The translations under genes were made by a program, and so were the position numbers. Positions 35,534 through 47,754 of a DNA stretch of 64,000 nucleotides are shown here, one piece after another (the first letter of the stretch is position 1; every line of letters starts with the position of its first letter). The DNA lies in contig ML677333.1 of NCBI GenBank assembly GCA_007922305.1, positions 15,274,676 to 15,338,675 on the forward strand, in the 5' to 3' direction. The notes under the pieces are model-generated. The model worked only from the letters and a program-made list of their open reading frames with translations, made no database searches and was not told the DNA's origin. This DNA is from Dermatemys mawii (taxonomy: Eukaryota > Chordata > Testudines > Dermatemydidae).

Positions 35534-35737
35534 TACATTGCTACCTCAGTATAACGCTGTCCTTGGGAGCCAAAAAATCGTACCACAGAATAGGTGATAC
35601 TATGTTATATCAAAGCCAGACACTCTGACCTGCTGAACCACCGGAGCGCGCAGCCACGCACCCCCAGAGAGCTCCTTTACTGGGTTATATCAGAATTCAC
35701 CTTATATCGCACTGTGTTATATTGAGGTAGCTGTGTA
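35534..35737. mobile_element. Tc1/mariner-like MITE (35536-35735) flanked by TA
   Basis: The ends CATTGCTACCTCAGTATAAC and, reversed, CACAGCTACCTCAATATAAC form a terminal inverted repeat with few mismatches. TA precedes (35534-35535) and follows (35736-35737), the mariner target. The GC-rich middle has GCTGAACCACCGGAGCGCGC. It has no coding capacity. Confidence 0.75.
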
Positions 35738-37203
35738 TACCTAGACCATCCCTGACAGGTATAATATCTTGTCATAACAAATTTCAGATAAGAACATATT
35801 CTGAGCCAAAATCTGTTTCTTGAAATCAATTAACTTCCACAACTGGGTGCAGAATATCTCCCTCAGTCTATATTATAATTATATACAATTATAATATCAT
35901 ACCTAATTATAATATTTTCACTCACCCCAGGATTTTCATTGAAGAAACTCCAGTAGATGTTACAAGTAGATCTGGTTGAGGAATGTTGTTGTCTATTTTC
36001 ACCAACGTTTTTCAAAGAAAAAAAGTGGGGTTTTTTTTTAGCAATTTGAATTTTTTTAAATAATGTTTTTTCCAAGACAACCCCTGAAAACCTGAATACT
36101 TTTTAATTTTGGGTTTTTCCTTTGTTGGAAAAAAATACATTTTCAAATAAAAAATGTCAATTGAAAAGGCCAATAAAACTGTTTAATAGAAGAATATTTG
36201 ACCAGCTCCAATTACAAAGTATTGTTAAAGGCTCACAGCTTCTCGCTTATGTAGGTATTATGCCTAGTTTACAACTGAATAAACTGAAGTAGATAGGTTG
36301 TTACTTGCTTACTGCTATTGAATCAAACAGTGGTAGCCAGGGACAGATTCTAGGTTCCCAGCTCTAGCTACACCAAATTTCACCTCCAGTTTCTTGTACT
36401 GGGTATCACTCAGACAGATGACAATTGCACTTTGTTATATGAGGAAGAGAAAGGCAGGGGAGCGCTTTCTAGTATGTGAAACACAATGCAGATTATCCCG
36501 TTTCCTGCTGACAATAAGCAAAGAAAATAATGAGCAATATTTGTCTAAATCCAACTAATACATTCAACATTGCTGTTCTTGTGGTATGAGCTCTTCAGGA
36601 CAGGACACTAAGTATGTTATTCTGATCTCACTGATGTCAGCATAACTCTGTTTACTTCAGTATAATTACCCGTTGTTTACACTAGAATAGGTGAGACAAA
36701 AATCCATTTAATTGCTCCTTATTTAAAAATGGATGTTTTCTTAGGGTCAGATTGAGAATCCTTTACTTCCACTAGTTGACAACATAGTTACATGAGTAAT
36801 CCCACTTTTCATGGCCACTTATGTGAGTAAGTGAAAGTGGGTCACAATTTGGCCTTCAATATTTTTTGTATAGATGAACCCAGCTTACTTTTGTCAGAGC
36901 ATGCCTTGTACCGCTTGCCTTTGTAGACCAGTGAATATATGTCAAGCCCATTTTGATGCCTTTTCTCTGGTGTGAAAGTGAATTTGCCAGCTCTTCAGCA
37001 AAATGAAACCAGTTTCATTCTAGTGATTTTTTTCCCCCCATAATTAATCAACCTGACTAGAAATCTTATCTGGACCATTAGCTTTACAGCTAAAACAGAG
37101 GAAAAAAAAACAGATTGTTTCTGACCTGGTTGGTGGCTGCATTCCTTCTGTGTATTCCTTGGTCCTAGAGAGTGGCTCACCACACAATCTCCTGTTTGTA
37201 CAC
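35738..37203. other. No gene; contains a T/A-rich repeat at about 35990-36210
   Basis: The stretch 35990-36210, ending TATTTGACCAGCTCCA and rich in TTTTC/GAAAA, resembles 52110-52330 and is likely a shared MITE-like family. Otherwise nothing is seen. Confidence 0.35.
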
Positions 37204-37534
37204 AGTATTGCCAGGGCTGGCACTACCTATTAGGCAACCCAGGCGGTTGCCTAGGGCAGCAGAATTTGGAGGGTGGCTTTTTGTCCCCCTTTGCGGCAAT
37301 TCGGCGGCAGCTCAACGGGCTGTGAGGCGTCCTACTGGCCGCCTAATTGCCGCCGAAATGCAAGCAGCGTGTTGAACTGCTGCTGTATTTCTGCTGAGAA
37401 TTCGGTGGCAGCTCAACAAGTCAACTGCCTGTCGGCGGCAATTCAGCGGACAGTAGGACTGCAGATGCTGGCGCCCCGCCTCTGCGCTTGCCGCCTATGG
37501 AGGAACAATACCTTGCGCCGGCCCTGAGTACTGC
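37204..37534. mobile_element. hAT MITE (37212-37526), GC-rich
   Basis: The ends CAGGGCTGGC and GCCGGCCCTG form the inverted repeat. The flanks AGTATTGC and AGTACTGC match at 7 of 8. The interior repeats GGCGGCA/GCCGCC-type words and reads differently in base composition (GC-rich) from the flanks. It has no coding capacity. Confidence 0.85.
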
Positions 37535-40500
37535 TCTCCCTAGCTCAAAAGATGTAACAGCAACATGATATGAAAACAATGTTATTACTTCAGAATAATT
37601 GCTCCCATTCTCAAAAGCACACGTTTGCACGCACATATGCATGTAGACCAACACACGTGTATGTGCACTTTCACCAAGGACTCACCTGGTTAATAATACC
37701 AATAACTGAAAATCTTCCCTTGGCTGCAAATTATTTACTGTTCCTTTAAAACTGTGAATAAAAGAGGTCAGTCTGTTTGCTGAACAAGAAGTTAAAAAAC
37801 CCCCCCTTTTTATTAGAAAACACTTGAAACTTATCATGTGCAGCAGATGGGAGTAGAAAATGCAGCTTGAAGACAGTTATATAAATATATCCTTGATGTC
37901 TGTTTTGCTTTTCAATTTGCAGTGAAAAGTACAAAGGTAGTGTGGAGCGCCAGTCAGGGCTGCACTGTGTCTCTTGATATCCATTCCAGATGTTGGCTAG
38001 ACTTTGTGGAGCCAGTCTTATGGCACAGGGGCTGGAGCTAGTTGTCTTTTCCTCCAGGTGTGATGCTTCATGCTGATCCCCCCACATGCTAGTCTGTCTT
38101 ATCCAAACACACTAAGCTCTGTGACAGGCATCCACCACCTTTTTGACCAAAATTCACCTCCCCCTCAGCCCAACTCCTCTCAGCCTGATGGGTCCTGCAG
38201 ACAAATCCACTTGTCCCTGCCTATCACTGTGTCACTTCAAAAGCAAGCTCCCCTAAAACAAATTGAGCCCTGACATTGTTCTGAAATAGTTAGTCAGTTA
38301 GTAGCTCCTTTTGAATATTCCTCTTTGTGTTTTGAGAGCGTTTGGAGGTACTATTTGACATCAAGTACATCGGCCAAGCCTCTAATGGTAGTTCTCTGTT
38401 TGTGCATACTTGTAAGGGACTTTACACTATAATATTTTAACTCTCTGATTAAACATTGCTAAGCACAGAAGTGTATCATAAATCTTGCAGGCGCCAGCTC
38501 CATTTATCTGAATGTTAGTTACTGTCTCTAGTGGGTAAACAAATTACATCACAGTTTATTACAATATATGGGGCCACAATGTTACTCTATTAACATCTTG
38601 TACCCCCTGGAAAGATATAGTTGGCTCACAGTTTGAATTTTCTCTCCTGAACAATTAAAAACAAATTCTGAGGGGAGGGTGGAAGATTGAGGGTGGAAGA
38701 AAGCATCAGGCACTTTCAAGGGGAAATTTGCTGGGAGTAACAATAATGAGCTGCTAGATCAAGTTACTACTATCCGGGGTTTGAGGTCAGTACATATTGA
38801 GCTAGTCATAAGACATTAAAGTAGAAACGTTTTCTAGTTTGGAATGTATTAGTGCTGTTAAAGCTGCCAGCAAAACAACCAGCAAGCAATTGGGTTGGAT
38901 AGGGTAAAAAAACAAGAGAGCTTTAACAAATAGGGGGATCGGCATCACTCTTTTTCCCATCAATGCATGGGGTATTTGCAAAAATCATTCTCATTGATAC
39001 CAGTGGGTGCTATGCACATGTATTGGTGGTGGACAAGCACTGGAGGAATTGGAATATTTCTTAGGCCATCTATAAAAATAACCACTCCTATTTTTTGTAA
39101 GTTTGCTTAGCCTACATAAATAAACTCAGTTTTCTGGATTTACTGTGGACAGTGGAAGTTTGCTTTTCACAGAAACCTCTGGATCAGAAGAACAAATGAC
39201 TGATTAAAGAAGGAAATTAAATCTATGGAAATTCTAATATGGACTCTTAGTAGGACTAAATTAGCACTGTTATAGATGGGCTCCAGTATTTTTCAATAGG
39301 GGACTACCAACAAAGAAGGAAGTGCTAGCTAGTTTCCAGAAGAGTCAGAGACTATTAAGAATAATTGTGCTTAAAAAAACTGGAACAAGATCAAGATAAT
39401 AGAATCAAGCGTATAGAATTAACAAATGTCTGAATGATTCCTATTTAATTTTAATCATAAAAGAATGGTTGCTGTTTGGCCTGATACATGGAGTAGTAGC
39501 TAACAGACCAACTGCAGCTGGAGCCGAACCAGCTGGACATTATTTACTGTGGTGCAATTAATGCTTTAATCTTACAGCTTGGTGGTTAAAAACTAAAAAA
39601 AAACAAAACACAAAGAAATTCTTGCTCTCCTAATTCCAAGCAAATGTCTGCAAAGGAGCTGGTATTGAAAATTTTGACACAGTCAGTTCTGATATCCTGT
39701 ACAGTGGGTTCAGGCACCATTAGCTAGACTATCTTGCTTCCAGGAAACCAAAAAAAAAAAAAAAAAAAAATAGAAATAACCCAGGGGAATTTTACAGACT
39801 GGAAAGAAACTGGAAAGAAGTTCATTACTTTCAAGTGTTCTGATGTTCGTAACCCAGCTCCAGTGGCCAGAAGCACAAACACCATTCCTCACAGAGGCAA
39901 TTTTCTAAGCAAAAATAGAAATCCAAATATTTTGAAAGTTTTTGCATATTGTCTGTTGTAAATCCTCATGTAGGATCTTATAGCAATGGGTAAGACTGTG
40001 TCATTGGCTAATAAAATTAGATCAATGGAATTTTACCAAAGCAATTGTTTTGCAGAAAAAAACACAAAGGTCCAAATTCAACACTAGCCTAACTTTACTA
40101 GAGTCATTAGATTTGTCAGGGATGAACTTAGCCCCAAGTTTGACTTGGCCTTAGACAAATGACTGTAAGTAGCACTTTTGTGTCACCTCTTAAAGACGTC
40201 ATTTTAAATATACTTTTTGAGGGCTTGATTTAGCTGAATGTTTTGGGCTTGACCTAACAAAACACTTAACCATGTGTTTAACTTTGAGCATGTAAGTCAT
40301 CTCAGTTCTGTTAAACTACTCATATGCTTAAAGTTAAGCATGTGGTTATGTGCTTTGGTGATTTGGAACCAGCATGCTCTGCATTTTTGCAGGAGAGAGC
40401 CCTGAATTGGGACTCTCTTGATTTTTTTTTTTTTTTTTAAAGACCATGCAGGAAAAAAAACACACTGCATATATGTAATGTCAGAGTACATCCATACTCC

Positions 40501-41694
40501 TAGTTATTGCATGGAATGCCTGAAGGTGCTGAGCTCCATCAGTTTCTGTTCCAATAGACTTTAATGCAGGCTGAGAGCTCTAAACGTCTCATATGAGGTG
40601 TTCAGCAACTTGCAGGATCAATTTTAGTAGTCAACTGAAAGACTCAGATATTGTGCCTAGGTTATTAAAAGGGTTAGGGACATTTTATGAATAAAATATT
40701 TGACTTTGCACCTTAGCACAATAAGATCATCAAATCTTATGTTTCAGGGTATAGATTGATCCCAGCAGGAATCAGAAAAGAATTCTAAACTGTCATCTTT
40801 TAATCTGTCTGTCTAGGTACTTTTATTACCACAATCACTGGTATCTGAGCATCTCACAAACATTAATTAATTAGGGTGAAATCCAGAGAGATTATGGGCC
40901 TCATCCAAAGCCAAAGCCATAGTCAATAAGAAGAGCTCCATTGATTTCAGATCATCCCCTTAATGGTTTGACACGGGATAGGAGGCTAAGGAACTGAACT
41001 GAGATCTCCTGAGTCTAAATCCAGGGTTTGAACTACAAGATTAACCTCCTCCTAATCATACTCTCTACTCCAAGATGGTTTAAGACCTAATCAGAGGCCT
41101 TACAAGAGCTGGATGAATACTGCAAACATTATTCACAAAGGACTTAATTCTACTGACCTTTCTCATGTTGACTACCATGGGACTACTTGTGCAATCATGG
41201 ACTGCTCCCTGTGATTAAAGGTGGCAGAAACATGTCCAAAATTCTGATTATGCTCATTAATAATGCTTAAGGTTCTTGGACTGTATTGAATCCCAGTTGC
41301 TTTCTATGAATATTCTACAAACATGTTTACTAGCAAAACTATTTCCCACTTTTCTTGATTCCTGGAGAATATTTGTGGAAAGTGAATTCCAAAATCATAG
41401 CCATTAGTACTCACACAATCAGGGAGAGAAACAATAACACATGATGTATATGTCCAACCAAAATTATTGTATTATTATTGTACACCCAGGGAATTTTTTA
41501 GATTTTTTTTTTTAAGGCGAATATTTATTGAATACTCAGTCATAAAGGACATTGTTTGTATTCATCAAACTAAAGAAACTAAAACTTAACTAAACTTATT
41601 TTTTTTAAATTAACAACTAAACTTTATTTAAAAAATACAAACTTAAAAAATGAGACACAAAATACCAAATTTTTGCTGTAGTGATAACCAGGCA
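37535..41694. other. No recognised gene
   Basis: AT-rich sequence with A-runs (39751-39770) and a T-run (40422-40438). Frames are short and lack domains. Confidence 0.3.
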
Positions 41695-42355
41695 TATACA
41701 AAAGGGCTGGGGCCCATGGTGTGGCAGGAGGTTCAGGGCAGGGGGGTGGGGTGCAGAAGGGATGTGGGGTGCAGCAGGGGACTCAGGGCAGGGAGTTGGG
41801 GTGCAAGACGGGCACAGGATGTGGCAGGGAGCTGGGGTGTAGGAGGGGTTTGGGGCACGGCAGGGGGCTCAGGGCAGGGGACTGCGGTGCAACAGGAGGC
41901 AGAAGGGATTTGGGGTGTGGGCTCTGGCCTGGCACCGCTTACTTGGAGCGGCTCTGGGCTGACAGCAGGGCCAGGGAAGGCTCCCTAACTGCCTGCCCTG
42001 GCCTTGGCCCCAGCTCCACACTGCTCTGCTCCGGGAAGCAGCCAGTACCCTGGCCTTGGGAGAGGAGGAGCAGAGGGCTCCACGTGCCTGTGGTTCCCTC
42101 CTCGAAAGCTCCTGTTGGCAATGGCTCCCCATTCCCGACCAATGGGAGCTTCAGGAGAGAGATCCACAGGCAAGAACAGCAGGCAGAGCTCTTTGCTCTC
42201 CCTGCCCCAGGAGCCTCAGAGATGTGCTGCCAGCCTCTTCCCAGAGCCGAGCGGATTACAGCACCATGGCAGTGGAAAATCCGTGGGTCAGATCCAGAGC
42301 CCTGACAAGCTGGATCCAGCCCGCAAGTCTTAGTTTGCCCACCCCTACATTAGGG
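41695..42355 (-). mobile_element. GC-rich repeat, reversed copy of the 9355-9768 family
   Basis: G-rich minisatellite-like units (GTGGGGTGCAG, GGCAGGGGACTCAGGGCAGGG) run into an end reading CTGGATCCAGCCCGCAAGTC then TTAGTTTGCCCACCCCTAC. This is a family whose reversed end, GGGTGGGCAAACTA, I know from reptile hAT-like repeats. Many overlapping frames (up to 194 codons) are composition artefacts. Confidence 0.55.
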
Positions 42356-44734
42356 TGTGCCCGGGCACACCTGGCACACACCATACACATGCCTATTCTC
42401 TGAGGCCATCAGCCTATGCAGGGAAGACGTGGACAGAATACATCAGGCAGTGCTGACTGGAGAATGATCATGTAAAACTCTTGTTACATGGATGCTCAAA
42501 GTATAGTGTGAGCTGTCTCCATTGCCTAAAGCCAGAGAGCAGAATGAGGAGCAGATAGGCATTGTCTGCATCCCTAATCTGGTTGAAGCCTTTTGTAACT
42601 GTGGAGCACCACAAGGTATTCCAGTCAGTATCCACACTAGCACATAGGGATTCCACATTCTGCTTGGGCCCCATATGGGAGGGTTAGTGGGAGAAAAGAC
42701 TCCTGCACTCTTTGTATCCCTACAGACATACCCAGAAGTGGTCAAAATTTAGTGCAAAGTGAGGATTAGCCCATTGCAAAAGTCTTATTTCATACACTGG
42801 ATCTCTAACATGACAAAAATAAAGGGTACCCTCTTGCTGAGAAAAGAGCATGTGACTCCAGGCTTAGAGTGGTGAATGGGGTTTGTTTATGTGACTGTAC
42901 ATAAAATGCTAGCTAATCAAATGTCTCATTTGTATTTTACATGAGTGAGGTGCAAATATTCCAGGTTTGAGTCCTTTTTTATGGGAAGGTTTTTTTTAAT
43001 GGAAATCTGAAGTATTTTCTTCTTAAGTTTGGAATACTACTATTCCTGCCAATGATCTATAGATATTCCCTTTCTTTAACTGTTGGATGCAACCTGCCCT
43101 AGGAGGTCATGCTAACTGAACATGATGATCTCCTGAGGCTCTGCAAAAACATGGTCCAGGTCAGCAGTTTATAGAATTCTATCTATCTCAATATCCATTA
43201 GCCAAGATTGGGTCTAGTTCTCTTCTACCACCAATATCAGAATTTCTGCCTGTTTCAAATTTGATATTGGGAGTCATATGTTATTAGTGCCTTTCAGCTT
43301 TTCACTGGTGAGGTATTCCACACAAACATCTTTGCCCTATTCTACCTGTGATAGGTGTCAACAACTCTTTCAGCTTGCTGAAAGTGGACAATCTCCTGCT
43401 TCAGAGAAGTATTGCTGTTCTTCTTTACTAGCTACTGGTCTTATGGATGCATGTATAAAATCAGACATAATGTTAGGGGGAAAGGAATGGCTTCTAAATA
43501 CTCCATTGAAGCCACAAAAGTCACATACCAGTTGGTCATTATAAGTCTTGTTTGAACACTTGGAAAACTGAGACACCAGGTGAAAATTAAACTGATCTGA
43601 GTCCAGGTTTTCTTCAAGATTTTCCATGAGATTTGAAAAGAGAATGAAATTTTGAAATTCTGGTGGAACAGGTCTCTACTCTGTAAAATATTTCACTGAG
43701 ATCTTAGCAGAAACTCATCAAGTGAATAAAATGGTCATTGTCAGTCTGAAATAAGAGGTGTCTTTAGCTGACAATGCATATGGAATTAGAACATAAATAC
43801 CTGACAACTTTTACACGTTACATGACTACCCATCTGTTGAGAAGAAAAATGGGAGATTCATTAATATATTGTTGACTAAATTAGCCTCTCTGCTGTATGT
43901 GGTAAAATGTGCTACAATACTTAGTACTAATACTTTATTTTTTAAAAACTGTATCTTAAAAGGCCTGCTGCATTTTTATATAAAAAACAAACAACAAATT
44001 GGATCTGCATCTAACAAAAGAAATTCATTTTTTGAAGTCATGGAGTGGTGGCTGACCACTCATACGTATGAGCTGCCTAGAAATGTTGCTTAGAAACACA
44101 CATTATCAAAGAGAACCCAACATCAGGTTGGAGTGGTTCCCAGACAGCCGGTTAGTGATGATAATTTGCAATGGAAAACTCCAGTATCTGTTCCAACACT
44201 TCTTTCATTTCTAGATCTTCTTACTTTTCACTCTTCAGATTATTTTTCATTTTACTTCCCACTTTTGTTTCAACCCCTTTCCCTCCTTTTCTGAGTTGGA
44301 AGATGGTATGGAAGTGTATGTACCTCTTCGTTGACAGGTGAGTCGGTGGTTCCAGCATCTAGTGATAATTTGTTGCTCAGCATTATGGGTTGGCATAGCA
44401 AAATGTATGGAAAAGTCATAATATAAGACATTCCTGTGTGATTAATATAATTGGTATGGGTACCTAGTTAGCTAGCTTTAAATGAACTATTTTCTCTCTG
44501 TACATAAAAAATGATCATTTACAATGGCATAAGGGTTTTTAATTTCAAAGGATCGTAAAGAACTTGACAAGCTCTATACAAATATAGGAATCATTTTAAT
44601 TATCTATGAAATGCACTCACCTCTGGGTGGAACAAGAGAAGTGTTTCACATTTTAAGACAAGAAGTGAAGTATTTAGTCATCCAAGCAGAGCAACTAAAT
44701 AAATGAATTTTGCATGGTGCCCTAAAAGTGTTGA
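42356..44734. other. No recognised gene
   Basis: Unassigned AT-rich sequence. A short palindromic GTGTGCCCGGGCACACC lies at 42354-42370. No coding signal. Confidence 0.3.
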
Positions 44735-45056
44735 GGCAGGATAGACTTCCAGAATACCACATTCTAGAGCCATTTCCCATTGGGAATGTCCTGCTGTCAG
44801 AGCCGCTGATCCACACCAGGACTGAAAGCATGTGATCACAACTGTCTTACCATGACTGGAAAGAGAGGGATGGGAATGGATCACATTGGGCCATAAGGGT
44901 AGAGGCAGTCTCTCAGACAGCTGAGTCCTAGAGCATTTAAGGCTTATGGATAACACATTTTATTTCCTAGAGGAGATGATACAGCAGAGCGACTTCTAAC
45001 ATAAACCTAAGGCAATTCCATTGGTTCCAAAGGAGGAGTGATAGCTACTGAGACCC
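44735..45056. repeat. Direct repeat, copy 1
   Basis: About 90 percent identical by eye to 45935-46243, same orientation, 1.2 kb apart. Copy 1 carries 14 bp more near 44846 (between two ACTG words). Confidence 0.75.
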
Positions 45057-45516
45057 CTGCATCACTTCACATATCACCTGGGTTTTTGCTTGTAGGTCTT
45101 CAGACCAAGTACCAGGCAAGTATGTCTGCTATTTTTTGTTTTGTTTTTTCTTAAGAATAATTGTTTTTATTAAACTTGCATATTTTAAGAAGTAATGTGG
45201 GAAATGCAAATAGCAATGTGTACAATATAATTGTATGCAGTGAGAGATTTCCTTCACGTAGAGAGGTGAGAATGAATTGTATGAACAGAGCCCAGTGAAA
45301 GACATGAAAATGAAAAAAGGAGGTTGAAGGACATAGATATCATAGAAGGACACTGCAATCTATATAGTGTGCAGACCCACAACTACATGTCAATTTTGAA
45401 CATATTCTGCATTACTGAGATATGTCTGACTGGCAAATGCTGTACCATAGGGCAAATGAACGCTCCCACAAGATGTTGGAAAAGGCGTATTGCCTGAATG
45501 AGGACAACTAGAAGCA
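45057..45516. other. Spacer between the direct repeats, unassigned
   Basis: AT-rich, no feature recognised. Confidence 0.3.
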
Positions 45517-45934
45517 TTACATCTGCATAGGGCAAGAGCTTACACATCCCTCCTTACTCTTTGTATGGAGCTTGCTAGCTGGAAGTCCCTGGGTCTGATA
45601 CATGTTGATACCAGTGTCAAAATGGATGCATCCTTTAGGAGATCTCTCATTTTCCCTTCCCTGTGATCTTTCGCCCATTAAAAATTTGCTATTACTAGAT
45701 GGTATTTTCTTTAGGTACTTGATGTCTTTGCTATGGATGACATGTCCATGCCAATGAAGTTGCAATTTATAAGCTGTGGGATCCTTTTGTTGAACCTTAT
45801 TATATGTGATTTTTTTCTCATCACCTGATAAGTATAATGACTCAAAGGTGCTGCTGCTGTACTTTTTCCAGCTCTTCAATGGGCTGGAGGTAACACGCCT
45901 GTGTTCCATAGCTGTAGACTCAGATGAAAATAAT
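45517..45934 (-). pseudogene. Possible C-terminal fragment of a non-LTR retrotransposon polyprotein
   Basis: The minus-strand frame (45517-46143) reads through the end of copy 2 of the direct repeat. It then has a segment whose pattern (LKSWKKYSSSTF..., LQLHWHGHVI..., ERSQGRENERSPKG) resembles the region after the reverse transcriptase of LINEs, where an R/KLRWxGHV motif and a basic GxRxRGRP-like box occur. About 140 codons, no catalytic motifs. The match is loose; chance is possible. Confidence 0.35.
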
Positions 45935-46243
45935 AGGCAGAATAGACTTCCGGCACAACACATTCCAGAGCCACTTCCCATTGGGAATATCCTGTTGTCA
46001 GAGCCTCCGATCCACACCTGGACTGAAAGCATGTGATCACAACTGGAAAGAGAGGGATGGAAATGGATCACATTGGGCCATAAGGGTAGAGACAGTCTCT
46101 CAGACAACTGAGTCCTAGAGCATTTAAGGCTTATGGATAACACATTTTATTTCCTAGAGGAAATGTTACAGCACAGCAATTTCTAACATAAACCTAAAGC
46201 AATTCCATTGGTTCCAAAGGAGGAGCGATATCTACTGAGACCC
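45935..46243. repeat. Direct repeat, copy 2
   Basis: Matches 44735-45056 from ATAGACTTCC through TCTACTGAGACCC. The repeats could be two copies of one dispersed element, the ends of a larger element, or a local duplication. Confidence 0.75.
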
Positions 46244-47754
46244 AATTTCTATGGCATGGTAAACAGCATCACAGATCTCTTTCTTCCCACCATATGGCCC
46301 TGGAAACCTGAGCAGTCACGGTCACACTAGAATGTCAGTCTTCTTTGGAAGGGTGTAGCTCTTTGTGCTTGTAGCTTTGGCAGTAATGTCTCAACTGGTC
46401 CCGGATGGCAGTGGTGTTATTAATGATGGAGAAACACAAATATTTCAGTGGTGGGAGAGTTCAGTATATAATAAAACACATGGTTACTTTAATGTTTTTG
46501 AAGGCAGGCACTTGGATCACATCTAAATAATATGTTACATTAAAGCTAGGTCATCCAATTAGGGGAGAGAAACCATAAGGTGTGACTGAGAGGCTACAGC
46601 TTGAATAGTGGGTTCTGGATATTGATGGAGCATTCACAACAAAAAGCTCTCAAATAACTAACAGGCTCAAATATTGAATCAAAATTATTTAAACAATTAT
46701 GAAAAATGAACCAATTGGGGCAGGAGGGGATTGAATGAGACCTGTTCACAGACAACTGATGAACAAAGAACCAAACTGATGAACACATTGTTCATAGCAA
46801 ATAGTTTGACCACCTTTGTTCCTGATCATTGGAATGCAGTGCTATGGGATGCAAAAAAAAAAAAAAAAATCTTAACAGGACTCTGGCCCCGTGCCCTGGA
46901 CTTAAATAGCTGCCACAGCTGCTGCAAATTGATTTATCCCTTGATGATGGTTGGAGATGCTGTCTGTAATGTCAGAGAGAAACAGTTTTTAGTTTATTTT
47001 TTTTAAGGTCACTTTAATCTGTTGTATCCTTTTAACCCTTTATGACACGTGCCTATGTTTGGAAGACAAAGCCAGTTGTGCAGTGAGTGACATAAAAGGC
47101 TTGACACAAATTTTCAAATGTTACATTAAGGGTTTGATTTTCATGAAGGTTTCTCAACCTAGTCTCCATTTATGCATGCACAGTTTTGCACATGCAAGTG
47201 CACTTCTATGGCCTAGTGCAAGTCTTTCCATTGATTTCAGTGGGAGATGGATCAGACCTTAAATGCACTAAGATAGAGTCTAGCACCAGTACACACAAGT
47301 GATAAAATTTCCAAACATATACCACATTTGTTCAATGCAAATACAGATCTAAATGCAGCAAAAATGTATGTGCTGGTAGGAACACACACAAGCTCGTTCC
47401 TGCATCAGGGGAGGCTGATGACTGAAAATCAAGTCTAAATTGTCTGTGTTTTTTGTTGTTACTAAATTATTCTAACACATAGTGTAATACTTTGGGATGT
47501 GTGTGTGTGTGGGGGGGTGGTTTGGTGTGGAAAGGTTACAGTTTTGTTCTTGGGAATTTTCAACTTGTAAATTGCATTTTTATGTGAAGTTTCACAAATT
47601 TTGCATAAAAATTTGAATATTTGCATGTTTTTGTTGCAAATACAGCTTTGGTCAGAATCAGATCTAACTTGTCTCAAAACAAGGTATAATTTTAACTGTG
47701 AAATTTCATCTTTTTTGCCTCACACATGGACTGAAGAAGACTTAAACTGAAAAT
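46244..47754. other. No recognised gene
   Basis: AT-rich. There is an A-run at 46854-46868 and a (TG)n followed by a G-run at about 47499-47517. No coding signal. Confidence 0.3.

Noticed and set aside
41721..42305. 194-codon plus-strand frame
   Set aside because: Gly/Gln-rich translation of G-rich minisatellite-like units within a repeat.
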